From the NCBI GenBank assembly GCA_016617855.1, contig JAECUM010004926.1, positions 1-64,000 on the forward strand: a stretch of 64,000 bases of DNA, given 5' to 3'. Both the position numbers and the translations under genes were made by a program. The notes beneath the pieces were generated by a model that had not been told where the DNA came from, ran no database searches, and saw nothing but the letters and a program-made list of their open reading frames with translations. Position 1 is the stretch's first letter. Each line of letters begins with the position of its first letter. This document shows positions 25,256 to 36,539 of the stretch, one piece after another. The stretch comes from Megalonaias nervosa. Lineage: Eukaryota > Mollusca > Bivalvia > Unionida > Unionidae.

Positions 25256-27085
25256 AGGTAATAATAACATGTAATAGAGAGGAACTTAAAAGTTCTTGCT
25301 TTTTATCCTATTGCAAATGTTACCTATGGCAATAAAATGTGTTTAAACTGAGATTAAAAACTATGAAGAGATTAATGAATGTATGTAATATTTAACCAGA
25401 AAATACAGAAGGATGAGCTGATTTGCCATCCACAAGTGATACTCACCCATCTGCAACAAAAGTTATCTATTTTTAAGGTTACCGTCTAATCATATTAACA
25501 GGTTCAACATAGAAGTATTTAAATATTTCCATAAAGTAGGATGAGTACTTTTTTTTTTGTTTTCAATACTTATACAATGCTCAGAGCTGGTAAAATAGCA
25601 ACAAATTTATTTTGCCATTACAAAACTTGACTTCTATTTTCTTCATATTTTCCCATCACTTTGACCTATTTAAACAGGCAAGATATTTGGTGATTTCTGG
25701 TACATCATAGCATGGGGTGCCAGTGAGATGCTGCTTTGCACCGAACCTTTTTTTAAAACTGCCTTATCTCCTGCTTGTATCAGTTGTCTCCTGTCCTTCC
25801 AGATATGTTTACCTATAGAACAAGAACACTAGGATAGATCAGGATCGATTTCAAAATAGTGATGTTAGTTTTGCTTTATCCAAGTGATAGCAGTTTTACT
25901 TCAGCATCTTCTTTGCTCTAGAAACAATGTTTTTTTGATGGAAAGATCAATTCATTATAGTCAAAATTTCACCAATTTGGAAATTCTGTTACAAAAGAAC
26001 CAGTAATTTATTCAAAATCTGTGATTACAACTGCCATTTAAGCATCAACATTCATTAAGATGACCCTGAGAATCCTAGATATACAGTGAAAAATTCCATT
26101 TTATACATGGGGTACCAGTTTTTGTGCATTTTGTAGTAACTACAAAGAATCAGTTTAAATATCTAATGAGCAGTTATCCTTCTTTCAAACAATAGTATTC
26201 CTTCAGTAATCCATGATGGCTGTTCCAGTAAAATATACTTGGGACCCAGGAAAGGCACTTTTAATGTGGAGTAGTCACCCATAGATGCAGTTTAGATGTT
26301 TGTATTGTTTTTATATAAACTGTACTCTGAGTACCCCGGCATATATTTTTAACAAAGCGCCTTCCTGGATATCATGTATGTTTAAATGGAACAACCCTGA
26401 ATTGCCACACAAGCTTTTTTTTTAAGTTTTTAATACCCAAAATGTAAATGCACAGTGCATGGTATTTCACTTTTTTTCCCACTCAGCTATAATCTTTTTT
26501 TTCACTTTATTGATGCTTGCTTGTAAATGCAGTTTTGCAGCACTGCCATCCATTCCTGATTTTGTGGAATTATTACGAATATTTACTAAAAATTCTGCAT
26601 TTCGATCTATATTGACTAAATTCTGGAAAATGTAAATGTATGGGATAAAATTTTGAACTGGGCTTTTATGTGTGGACACAACTGTGGAGAAAAGTACTTC
26701 AGCACTAATATCTATGACTGGTAAATAAAATATACTTTTTTTTTCAATGTAAAATCAATTAAATTGTTTTTGACTATGTACAGGTATGTATAAGTTCATA
26801 GTAAGATGCAGTATGGTTGTTACATTAAAGAACATATTACCCATTTCAGGATGGGCTGTCTAGATTCCAAAAAATGTATACTAGGATTCCTGATATGCTT
26901 ATTGGTTGGCATCTCTGAACTATGAGAATCTCAGTGGAGAAAGTACAGCAGTATATAAAGAAAGATAAATTAGACTAGTTTATAAGAAAACCATAATGTT
27001 TAATTTTAAAGAAAAAAAAATCTGTTCCTGCTAGATAATGGATGATCCTCACAATGTGGTATTTTTATTATTTTTTTTTTGTCAG

Positions 27086-27193
27086 AATGACCCACCCACA
27101 GTGTTGAAGTGCCAGAAAATGATTGCTGAGATGCTGGAAGAGTTGTCTCTCAGCTCAATGAACCCCACATTACAAACACTTATGGAAACCCAG
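27086..27193 (+). CDS. NCAPG: NCAPG exon D (entry to Cnd3 domain)
   Basis: A strong T-rich acceptor (poly-T then GTCAG) and donor CAG|GTACTT bound 36 codons, phase 0 at both ends. The product starts NDPPTVLKCQKMIAEMLEEL and ends with NPTLQTLMETQ, leading directly into the Cnd3 domain in exon E. The conserved leucine- and methionine-rich helix that recruits the next HEAT repeat is intact. Confidence 0.92.
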
Positions 27194-27728
27194 GTACTTT
27201 TTGCTGCAACTTCTTTTTATAACACAAATATATCCAAAATATCCTTCAGTAGGAAATATTTTTATCTTTAAGGCCCCGCTTGAACTCTAGTAGTTATGTC
27301 CGTCCATCTGTCAATCCATCCAGCTTTTCCCTAAACAGTTAAGTTTTCTGCTAGATAGTTTTTCTGGAAATTGTTGGATTTGGCCATATTTTATATGCAG
27401 CAATATATTGATCAGCTCTAGAAAGAGTTGATTTTTTAACCTTCTGTGTTCTCATCTAGAAAAGTTATGGCCAGTATATAAAAAATTCACTGCAAACATA
27501 CTGACAGGACCAGCATCATACATGCCAACCATTACGCTTTTGGTGTAATCATTATGCAATTTTTAACTAAATTACATCTTACACTAACCCATATATGGAT
27601 TATGCTTTGTTTGTATATCCCCATCTCCAAAAAATAAATGAAGAAAATGTTGTTTTCTCATTTTTATTAATATCTCATTAATTGCACAAATCATGTTTTA
27701 CAAATGACAGCTTCAACAAAACTATGGC

Positions 27729-27986
27729 TTGGATATGGGAGGTCGCAGGTTCGAACCCTGTCCGAGTCATACCAAAGACTTATAAAAATGATACTAACAG
27801 CTGCCTCACTAGGTGCTCAGCATTAAAAGGTTGGTGTTAGGACATGTCAGCCTGGTGTAAGGATAATGTAACTGAGTGGGACATCACTATAAACTGTCAC
27901 ACTGCAGACATCGTAGCAATTTGACTGAAAAATGGTTAAAGCTACATTAAAAATCCAAATCAAACACACACACACACACACACACA
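27729..27986 (+). mobile_element. tRNA-derived SINE, family 2, copy 1, with (CA)n tail
   Basis: This copy is 5'-truncated. It begins within the tRNA head, keeps a perfect B box (GGTTCGAACCC at 27748-27758), and matches the body of the copy at 39945-40266 through GAGTCATACCAAAGACTTA to GCTACATTAAAAATC. It ends in (CA)n at 27964-27986. It has the same orientation as NCAPG. Confidence 0.85.
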
Positions 27987-28014
27987 TGGAACTATGACTT
28001 AAGAGTACACTTGT

Positions 28015-28310
28015 CTGTAGACTTGCATGCACTTTTCCTAATACTGTTAATATGTTCTATTTATAGCAGCTGTCCCATTTCCAAGAAACAGGCTGGTTTT
28101 CTACTGTCATATCTTTGACCAAAGATTCATTATGATTTGTATTTGGTAGAGAACTAGTCTTTAGGACACTAGAAGTCATAACGAAATGGATTTTGTACAA
28201 GAGAACAATAGACCTGCATGTACATGTACTTCCTAACACTCTCATTATATTCTGTTTATAGCAGCTATATGGCATATTTCAAAGAAATCAACTGGTTTTT
28301 TTACCATTGA
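28015..28310. repeat. Diverged 190-bp duplication next to the transposon
   Basis: The units around 28020-28110 and 28209-28310 share TTATAGCAGCT and the ACTGGTTTT block about 190 bp apart. The DNA transposon starts just after the second unit. Confidence 0.5.
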
Positions 28311-28314
28311 ATTC

Positions 28315-28463
28315 AACACTATGTAACACAGTTTTTGTTCCTGGGTAGTAAGTGTTATTTCATAATTGCTTATGCCTAAAAAGTATAGAAAATGGCTATT
28401 ATTCCCCACAAACTTTGCTTTTGTGACCAGGACAGTGATATTTTGAAATTTCCCTTTTTCCAG
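28315..28463. repeat. Left terminal inverted repeat of the transposon
   Basis: Runs from AACACTATGTAACACAG to CCCTTTTTCCAG. The heptamer CACTATG is at 28317-28323, followed eight bases later by a T-rich TTTTTGTTCC. It pairs with 30767-30917. Confidence 0.85.
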
Positions 28464-28579
28464 TGAGAAAATGGGCAAATTTGTATTTTTTTGTTCACAT
28501 AAAGTCAGAGAAAAACAACATATGAATCAAAATTAACATGTATTTATACTAAAGTAATACAAAAATGACCACAAAAGAT

Positions 28580-30631
28580 TTAGAAGTGAATAGTTTTTCG
28601 AGGTTTACGATTATACTGTAAATCACCTTCACAAATCAGACCCCAGATGTAGTCTCCCATCATGTTCTCATTACACTGTCCTTGGTAGCGGCATTCAAAG
28701 TCCAGTATATCCTGGTGGAAGCGCTCGCCTTGCTCCTCTGAGTACGCTCCCATGTTCTCTTTAAATTTATCAAGATGAGCATCAAGGATATGGACTTTGA
28801 GGGATATCATGCAGCCTAGTGTGCCGTAGTTCTTCTTCACCAGAGTCTCAACCAGCTCCACATAGTTTTTGGCCTTGTGATGGCCCAGGAAGCCCTAAAC
28901 CACTGCAGCAAAGCTGTTCCAAACCGCTTTCTTCTTATTAGTGAGCTTCTTGGTGAATGCATTTATCTGTGGTCTGACAAAGACACTAGCATTGACCTTT
29001 GCCTCAGACAGCATAGGAAAGAAGTCTTGGAGGCTGCCAACTCCTTATCTAGAGCTCGTACAGTTTGTTTCATAAGGCCCAATTTGATGTGCAGTGGTTG
29101 CATCAGCACCTTCTGGGGGTGCACAGAGAACTCTGTCCATTGTGGCCAGTCCCGCCTGTGGTAGTGCGCCTTGGTGTCCCTGCTGTCTCAAAGGCAAAGA
29201 TAGCAGGGAAACTTGGTAAAACCGCCTTGGAGACCCATCAGGAATGCCACCATTTTGAAGTCTTCAATGACCTCCCAGCCATACTGATCATACTTCAAGG
29301 TGTCCATCAAGGTCTTGAGGCTGTTATAATCCTCTTTGAGGTGCACTGAGTAAGCCAGGGGAAGAGACGGGTACTTATTATGGAGCAGCACGGCTTTGAG
29401 GCTCCTGGATGAGCTGTCAATGAAGAGGCGCCACTCATTCTGGTTACAGGCGATTCCGATCGCCTCAAACAGACTGGTCACATTGTGCCAGAAGCAGAGC
29501 CCATCTTGACAGGTGAAGAAGCTGAGAAAAGCTTGGTCATGCTTCCTCTGATCTGCGACTTGCACACTTTCATCCAACAAGTTCCACAGCTTGAGCCAAG
29601 ACATCAAAAGCTCGGCATTGGACTTGATGAGACCAAGATCTCTGATCAAGTCAATGAGGTCTTTTTGGTTGGGGTAGTAAGGTTTTCTCTCCTCAGCTCC
29701 ACCTCTGAAATTGTCATCTGGACCTACAATGTCTTCCTCGCTCTCTGATTTGCTGCTTTCTTCTAAAGATGGCTGCTCTCTCTCCAGAAGAGTGGGTACA
29801 GGGAGCTCAGGGCAGTGTGGTACCAGGCCGATGGATGAAGGAAGGTCCGGATATGTGATAGCAGGTGCATTCTTGCCAGTCCGATGTTTGGAAGGGTCTG
29901 CCATGCAGAAGTAGCAGTTGCTTGAGTGGTCAGTGGGTTCCCACCAAATTCTTGGGATAGTGAACTTCATGGCTCTCTTTTCCCTTCTGTACCATCCTAC
30001 AAAAATACATTTATTTCTCCCATGACTAATGTGTAAGAGATTCTCGCAACATTTTTCATATATATTTTTTCAATAACAACAAAAATTGTAAAATGTTTTA
30101 AAGTTAAAAACTTTTACAATTTATAAAATTTTTACAAATTTTATAACATAATATTCCGCACAACAATTGTCCATCTTAACATTCCAGAGTTTTTTTGCAG
30201 TGCTCGCAGGTGAAATAGGTGCTCAGTGTCTGTCTTGATCCCCGACAGGCATGCCAAAATATATCTTGTAGGCCTCACACATCTTAGCAGATGCTTCCAC
30301 GGCAGTGGTGGGCAACTTCTCTAGTCGGCGGGCCGGATATGGGAAAATGAAGTTCTTGGTGGGCCGGATTACTAAAAGAATAACTAACAGTCACTGTTAC
30401 TGCGACGCAGTAAGAAAGTAGTAGGAGATTGCAGCCGGATGTGACCGCGGGCCAGTCAAAATCCCGTCGCGGGCCGAGTCAGGCCCGCGGGCCGTATGTT
30501 TCCCATCCCTGTTCCACGGAGTGCTTTTTTGCTCCTGTCTTGATAAATTGGCTGCAGACATAGCAAAATGCATCCGCTGGATGCTTGCAGCCTCTTGATG
30601 CCATCTCAGAAAAATGCAGATATGTATCCAT
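28580..30631 (-). pseudogene. Broken transposase gene, RAG1/Transib-like DDE candidate
   Basis: The - strand reads as one protein in pieces. The N-terminal part (30631 to about 30170) has a CKHPADAFC..C finger and is split by a MITE. An AT-rich gap (30005-30170, probably an intron) follows. A 260-codon frame (29970-29188) holds candidate catalytic Asp185 (LFIDSSSRSL) and Asp237 (EVIEDFKM), then C256-x2-C259. It stops where the frame continues DSRD, a probable Trp-to-stop change. Later pieces are frameshifted. The last frame (28861-28580) carries H24-x4-H29 and Glu candidates in SEEQGERFHQD. The family is multi-copy and uncharacterised in invertebrates. The D-19-C-x2-C and H-x4-H spacings match RAG1. 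At least one stop and one frameshift make it inactive. Confidence 0.7.
30303..30511. mobile_element. hAT MITE, 209 bp, with 8-bp target duplication
   Basis: The element starts CAGTGGTGGGCAAC and ends with the inverted CAGGGATGGGAAAC. It is flanked by the exact 8-bp duplication TTCCACGG (30295-30302 and 30512-30519), the hallmark of hAT insertions. The interior is GC-rich (GGGCCGG, GCGGGCC) and non-coding. It interrupts the N-terminal part of the transposase gene. The sister copy at 35400-36404 has the unoccupied site near 36010. Confidence 0.95.
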
Positions 30632-30766
30632 TTAGGCAGCTGGAACTAAACTGAACTGGTGGGCTTAAGGCCCCTGTATTATACTACTATTTATATTACT
30701 GGAAAGTTCTAGAAAGTTCTAGAAGTTACTCCAAGTTTACTCAGCACTGAATCCATCTGAAATGTT

Positions 30767-30917
30767 CTGGAAAATAGGTAAATTTCAAAATATCACTGTC
30801 CTGGTCACAAAAGCAAAGTTTGTGGGGAATAATAGCCATTCTATACTTTTGAGGCTTAAGCAATTAGGAAATAACACTTACTATCCAGGAACAAAAAAAA
30901 ATTTGTTACACAGTGTT
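30767..30917. repeat. Right terminal inverted repeat of the transposon
   Basis: Runs from CTGGAAAATAGGTAAATTTC to CACAGTGTT. The heptamer CACAGTG (30909-30915) reads CACTGTG from the outer end. An A9 run replaces the shorter T5 run of the left end. It pairs with 28315-28463, and the same sequence recurs at the right end of copy 2. Confidence 0.85.
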
Positions 30918-33229
30918 ATAACTTTCTAAAAATCACAGTTGATTGTACTTGCTATTCATTTGAGCCCAAGTACACCAGACTTTGTGTTATAAGAATAGTT
31001 TGAGCCAAATATCTAAACTGCATGTCTGGACTTTGACTTAAGGAATTTTTGGTCCCTGGTACAAAACAATACTTTTTTTTGTATTTCAGGGTGTTTATAA
31101 AGTACCCTTTATGAATAATTTTGGTGTTGAAGTTTTTAATTTATGGAAATTTTCCAAACAAGATTGCCAAAATTCTCAAAAATCCAAGCGCAGAAATAGG
31201 GAGATATCTATTCTGATCTACTCCTGGTAATTCCCAAATAAATAAATCAATGTTCCTTAAGGCATGTTATTCACAGACTTTCATTATCTGCCTATTTCTC
31301 AAGCATACCTACTACCATAGCTGTAGCATAATTTAAGCAATGAATTATTCCAGGGCTGTACATACTGGAAAGCCTGAAGCCCCAGACAACTCCATTGTTT
31401 TGTTGGACAACACCTGATAAGCTTAGACCCAATAAAGTACAATTTTTCAAACATGAAAGAGCACAATGTCATTTGCCGGATTTAGGAACTGAACTTCAAC
31501 TGATTTTTCCCAGTATTACTGTTTTAACCATGTTATTATTAGCATGCAGTCCAGAATTTATTTTTAATATATATCAATATGGTGTGCTGAAATGTGACTT
31601 AATAAACATTAGCAAGACAGTCACTGACACACAAAGAACCACTGGGAAGCATCTAGACAAAAAAAAGTTGGTTTCATTAAGGTCAAATCAATTAGAATAT
31701 ACTGCAGTTATTTTAAATCCAATGTAATACACAAAATATTTAAGACTGGTGTGCTGACCATAAATTCATTTTTATCAAAATGACTGGGGCGGGGGGTGGG
31801 TGTGTGTGTGTGTGTGATAATGGTAGCTGCCATCTTTCCCATTGGCATACCAGGCTGAGATATTTTGTCATGTATATTTTTTCAATCATATCAGATGTAT
31901 AAAAAAATGTCATACATTCAGGCAGATTAGACCCTGCTGAAACTTTTTTTTTCTTCTGTTCTGCCACTTCTTGCAATATTCATTTTCCACTATACACCCA
32001 TACCAACAGCATAATAGGCATTAAGATTTGACCATTTAATTTTCGGGTTCAGGAGGTAGATTGGGGGTGAGGATCCTGGAATTTGTTATAAAAAAATTTC
32101 TGACTCTCAAATAGCTTTAGCAAAAATATTCTTGCTCTGATTTACAACCCCTAATTATATACATTATATTAGTTGACAAAAATTAATTATCTCCAGGTAA
32201 TAAAACAAAAAATATCCCAACTCAAAGGAAAATTTCAGGTCACGCACCTCGACCACCCTGACAATAAAATGGCTGGTCCCTTGGACACTGAAAATGAATA
32301 AAATATTTAGAAAAATGGAAAAAAATTTCAAAAAATTGTCAAAACAATTCACTTTTCCAAAGTCACATGTCTGGACAAGTGGCAAGCAAAAGGGAATTTT
32401 ATAGCCCTGTATACAAGCTTGTTTTTGTTCTTTATTGAAGTTTCATGTCTATCAGTAACATCACTTGAAGATGTTCAGTTTCTGTGCAGTTTTGATATCA
32501 CATTTATACCCTGTTTACCAATCAGATTAAATAATAGTTACAGCAGTGAAATGAGTTCCTTTTATACCATCCAGCATCAAATATGACATCGCTCAAATCA
32601 TTTAAAGTTAAGATAATATAAAATATATTGGAAATTAGTGTCAGTTCTCATTTTCGTCAGCCCCCAGTAACAGTTACCGTACCTCTATATTTTCATCTTT
32701 GAGGCAAGAAAGTTCCTTAATGGCACCTGCTTGGTGCATTTTAAAAAAAAAAAAACAAATATAAAAGATCGCTACAGCTGATTTTTTACTGAATAGAGTG
32801 TGCTTATTGCAAAAGAAGCATAAGACAATCAATTTCATTGCCTGACATAAATGTGTTAATGATTCTGACTAGCAGGTGCACCAATCAAGAGCATATGATT
32901 AATGATCACAGAAAGTTTACAGAAGAGAAGATGAAATCTTCATCAAAAGCACTTGGAATTCTTGGACCCTCACTTATTTAATTATTTATAATAAAGAATA
33001 CATATTCACTGAGCCAAATACACACTTGCTTCTAAAAAAGATCAATTAAAAATACCCAATTAATTTTACATTCAAATTAATAAAGAATCATAACAAAAAT
33101 AAAAGCTTCTGCTGACATGGAAACTTACTTGAAATCTTTAAAAGAAAAGGACTTTCTTGGGCAAAAAGACACTCCATTTTATAGTGATTTAATAAGATGC
33201 ACAGAATTATGACTAATTCATTTGTTCCC

Positions 33230-34140
33230 TGAAGAAATAATAGTCAAACCTGTCAACAGTGGCCATGCATGGGAAAAGACAAAACTGACCTTTGTACACA
33301 GGTGACATCTATATATAGGTTAACCTATAAAAATTGTTTTTTAAACAAATACCATTCACTCAATATTATTATTATTATTATTTTTATTATTATTACATTA
33401 TCAAGATTGTTTTATGTGCACTATTCAACAAACTCATAAAATATGAGTATATGCTGTTCTCTCCCAAATTTAAGTTCCACGCAAGATTACTGTATCTTGC
33501 TCACTTTAAACCACCATATAAATTAAATCACCATTAACTTAAATTACTCATCTAAGTTTGTTTTGTGCAAACTGACAAATTACTAATTTCACTACTGATT
33601 GACAGCTTACATGTGACTGTAAAACAAAGGATTAACTCTTTAGTCGGTCAACTCATGAAAAGTTTCTGCTTCAAAAACAGTATCTGAATTATTCAGTTGC
33701 TGAACTTGAAGAGAGGTCAGCTTATGAGAGAGGCCTGTGATGAAAAGAGAATCAAACAAAGGCACATAGTTATTCTTTGTGACACATAAACTGAAGCTTT
33801 GCTTGCCTTTACAAATAAGTTGTAAATACTGAATGACCCCTGATCCCTATAAAATGGGATGTATCTCAAAGATTAACATTTTCCACCAGAGTGAGCTTTA
33901 ATTCACAAGAAAATAGATCAAGATATTGAACTATACCTGTCATACTGGCACCAAAGGTAACTTTCATTTCTTCTGTGATAACATTACTTTTCCTGCCATC
34001 CAGCAAATAAATTGTTTTGACACTGTACCATCAGGATAAAAACTACCTTACTTTAAAAACTGACAAACTGACATCTATGAGTTACATCGATAATGTGACT
34101 GAAGAATGGCAAGTACAAAGAAATGTTTGCACATCAATTC
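33230..34140. repeat. Dispersed repeat, about 0.9 kb, partner at 60880-61830
   Basis: It aligns colinearly with 60880-61830. Shared landmarks are CTTTGTACACA.GTGAC, a (TTA)n tract (33367-33395 here), GAGTTCCAC/AAGTTCCAC, TTGACAGCTTACAT and, near the right end, GTTACA..GATATTGTGACTG-like text. Similarity is roughly three bases in four. No coding frame is seen. The right end has an inverted relative at 11700-11760. The repeat class is unknown. Confidence 0.65.
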
Positions 34141-34865
34141 GCATGATATTCATTTATCAAAACAATACTTTCTTCCTTTTAGAGACCAAAAAATAAAAAC
34201 TTCCAGACCTAACCATAGCAACACAGGAGGAATTTTTAAGAATTTTAGAATAAATAAAAATGGAATGTTTTCTGCATAGTTCAAATGTGCTGAACTCATC
34301 TTCATGATATTCTCAGGAAGCAATGAAATACATGCACCATCCATCATTTGTAATATTTGTCTTGGTCACTTTTTGTAAAATCTTGACCTCATGTTATTTC
34401 AGGCTGACATTTGCATATTTCTTACATATGGTAATATAGAAATGTTTTGTGAACATTCAGCTTTAATAATAAATTTACTCTTTCATTGTTTCTGGTACTT
34501 CTGAAGCCTTTCTGTGCCTTGTTTAAGTGACCTCCCACAATCTTTTTTTTCATAAAATACCATAATGACCAGTCATACACAAATTGAAATTATATCTTAA
34601 AACAGTGCATAATCTTTACAATATGTTGATCTGAAATTACAATTTAGTAAACAGAAATTGCCCCTTTAGAATTAAATTATGATAAGATAGTTTTGGTCAA
34701 TTTTTATATCTTTAAAATTAATGACAAAGAAGAAACAAACAGAAAATAACTTGCATCAATACTTCCACAATTCTACAAAGGATGTCAGTCACATGGACAA
34801 AATTCTTGAAATATTCCTTGTTCACTCTTTCATACTGTACAGCTTTTCCACTAATTTACTATTAC

Positions 34866-34945
34866 AGTCCTACCCATTTATGTCGACATCCTCGGGCCCG
34901 AGGAAATATTGTCGACATAGGCGGATGTCGAGATGAGTGTTGGGG
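34866..34945 (+). mobile_element. Possible Tigger-like terminal fragment
   Basis: After TA, the segment starts CAGTCCTACCCATTTATGTC and holds the self-complementary block CCTCGGGCCCGAGG. GTCGACAT and GTCGACATAGGCGGATG recur inside. This looks like one end of a pogo/Tigger element; the other end was not found. Confidence 0.35.
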
Positions 34946-35399
34946 AGGGTCTGAAAAAAAAGTTAAATTCGTCAGTAAGGGGTGACCTGACATCAGTGAG
35001 TAGCATTTACACTTTGAGAAAATAATGTAAATTTTGAGTACATGAAGACAAAACCAGTGTGAAATACACTTGTATATTGACAAATTACATTTTGGTTACC
35101 TTTGTGTAATAAAATCCACAATAAAATATTGCATCGGTCACATCCTGATATGAAAAACATTCACTACGATATTCAGTATCGGCATTAGCACATGGTTGCA
35201 TAGTTGTTATTTACATGCTTCAAGTACATGTACTTAAATTGGCCTAGATTTTGGTCAGTCTGTTCCCATCTTATTGAGGCTACCAAGGGGATGGGGCTAT
35301 TCACAGGGAAATGAAAACCTGTCAACAAGTAGCTTTCATCCATCCTGACAGGGTGTTATGTTTATGAGAAAATGTTTCACAGACATCTTTGCAAGATGC

Positions 35400-36404
35400 C
35401 CCACCTCTCCTGAGCTCCACCTCTGAAATTGTCATGTGTATCTATGTCTTCCTCACTCTCGGACTTGCTGCTCTCTTCTAAAGACGGCTGCTCTCTCTCC
35501 GGAGGAGTGGGTACGGGGGACTCAGGGCAGTGTGGCACCAGAGTGATGGATGAAGGAAGGTCCAGATACATGATAGCATGTGCATTCTTGCCAGTCCGAT
35601 GTTTAGAAGGGTCCACCATGCAGAAGTAGCAGTTGCCTGAGTGGTCAGTGGGTTCCTGCCAAATTGGGATAGTGAACTTCATGGCTCTCTTTTCTCCTCT
35701 GTACCATCCTACAGAAATACTTTTATTTCACCCATGACTAATGTGTAAGAGATTCTCGCAACATTTTTCATATATATTTTTTCAATAACATTGAAAATTG
35801 TAAAACATTTAAAATTAAAAACTTTTATAATTTAAAAATTTTTAACAAATTTAATAACAGAAAAATCCGAGCAACAATTGTCCATCTTACATTCCAGAGT
35901 TTTTTTGAAGTGCTCAGTTGTGAAATGAGGTGCCCAGGGTTTGTCTTGATCCCTGACAGGCATGGTGAAATACGCCTTGTAAGCCTCACACATCTTAGCA
36001 GGTGCTTTGACAGAGTACTTTTTCGCTTTTTTCTTGATAAGTTGGCCGCAGATATAGCAAAATGCATCTGCCGGATGCTTGCAGCCTCTTGATGCCATCT
36101 CAGAAAAATGCAGATATGTATCCACTTAGGCAGCTGGAACTAAACTGAACTGGTGGGCTTAAGGCCCCTGTATTTATACTACTCTTTATATTACTGGAAA
36201 GTTCTAGAAGTTACTCAAGTTTACTCAGCACTGAATCTATCTGGAATGTTCTGGAAAATAGGTAAATTTAAAAATATCATTGTCCTGGTCACAAAAGCAA
36301 AGTTTGTGGGGAATAATAGCCATTTTCTTTACTTTTGAGGCATAAGCAATTAGGAAATAACACTTACTACCCAGGAACAAAAAAAAAAATTTGTTAGACG
36401 GTGA
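35400..36404 (-). mobile_element. Second copy of the CAC-tipped transposon, truncated
   Basis: It matches 29690-30915 at high identity. It contains the start of the main exon (MKFTIPIWQEPTDHSGNCYF, 35682 leftwards), the AT-rich gap, the N-terminal finger part (FCYICGQ, 36125-35832) and the right inverted end (to about 36403, degenerate tip GACGGTG). Everything from the acidic linker to the left end is missing: homology stops near 35400 in unrelated sequence. It lacks the hAT MITE. It cannot encode an active enzyme, since the catalytic region is gone. Confidence 0.85.
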
Positions 36405-36539
36405 TCTTGGCTCTCAGATTCATTGTTCTGATTCATATTTGGCACAGAACCGATCTTACCTATTTGGTGCTAATACTCAAGTTGAATGGATTCTGTTTAA
36501 TGTGTGGGAGAGGAGAAGTTTTTTCCGAATAATTTTACA

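Larger units (their letters stand above)
24008..27085 (+). other. NCAPG: NCAPG intron C-D: content
   Basis: This 3.1-kb intron has a 31-bp triplet repeat (24608-24701) and one old SINE (about 25059-25255). The rest, including 25260-27080, is AT-rich sequence in which I see no gene. Confidence 0.6.
28315..30917 (-). mobile_element. DNA transposon with 150-bp inverted ends, copy 1
   Basis: The left end 28315-28463 and right end 30767-30917 are inverted copies of each other, about nine bases in ten identical by eye. Both begin AACACT: the left then reads CACTATGTAACAC and the right (reverse complement) CACTGTGTAACAA. Between them a - strand gene fills almost all the space. Without the nested MITE the element is about 2.4 kb. 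The CAC... tips suggest the Transib, CACTA or Chapaev groups. No exact target duplication was found: with the tip at CAC, the 5-bp flanks are TTCAA and TTATA. Confidence 0.8.

Noticed and set aside
29065..29914. Frames of 66-95 codons on the + strand
   Set aside because: They are antisense shadows of the transposase gene on the - strand.
31395..31727. 110-codon + frame
   Set aside because: No family resemblance, no splice or promoter context, and composition like the surrounding intron.
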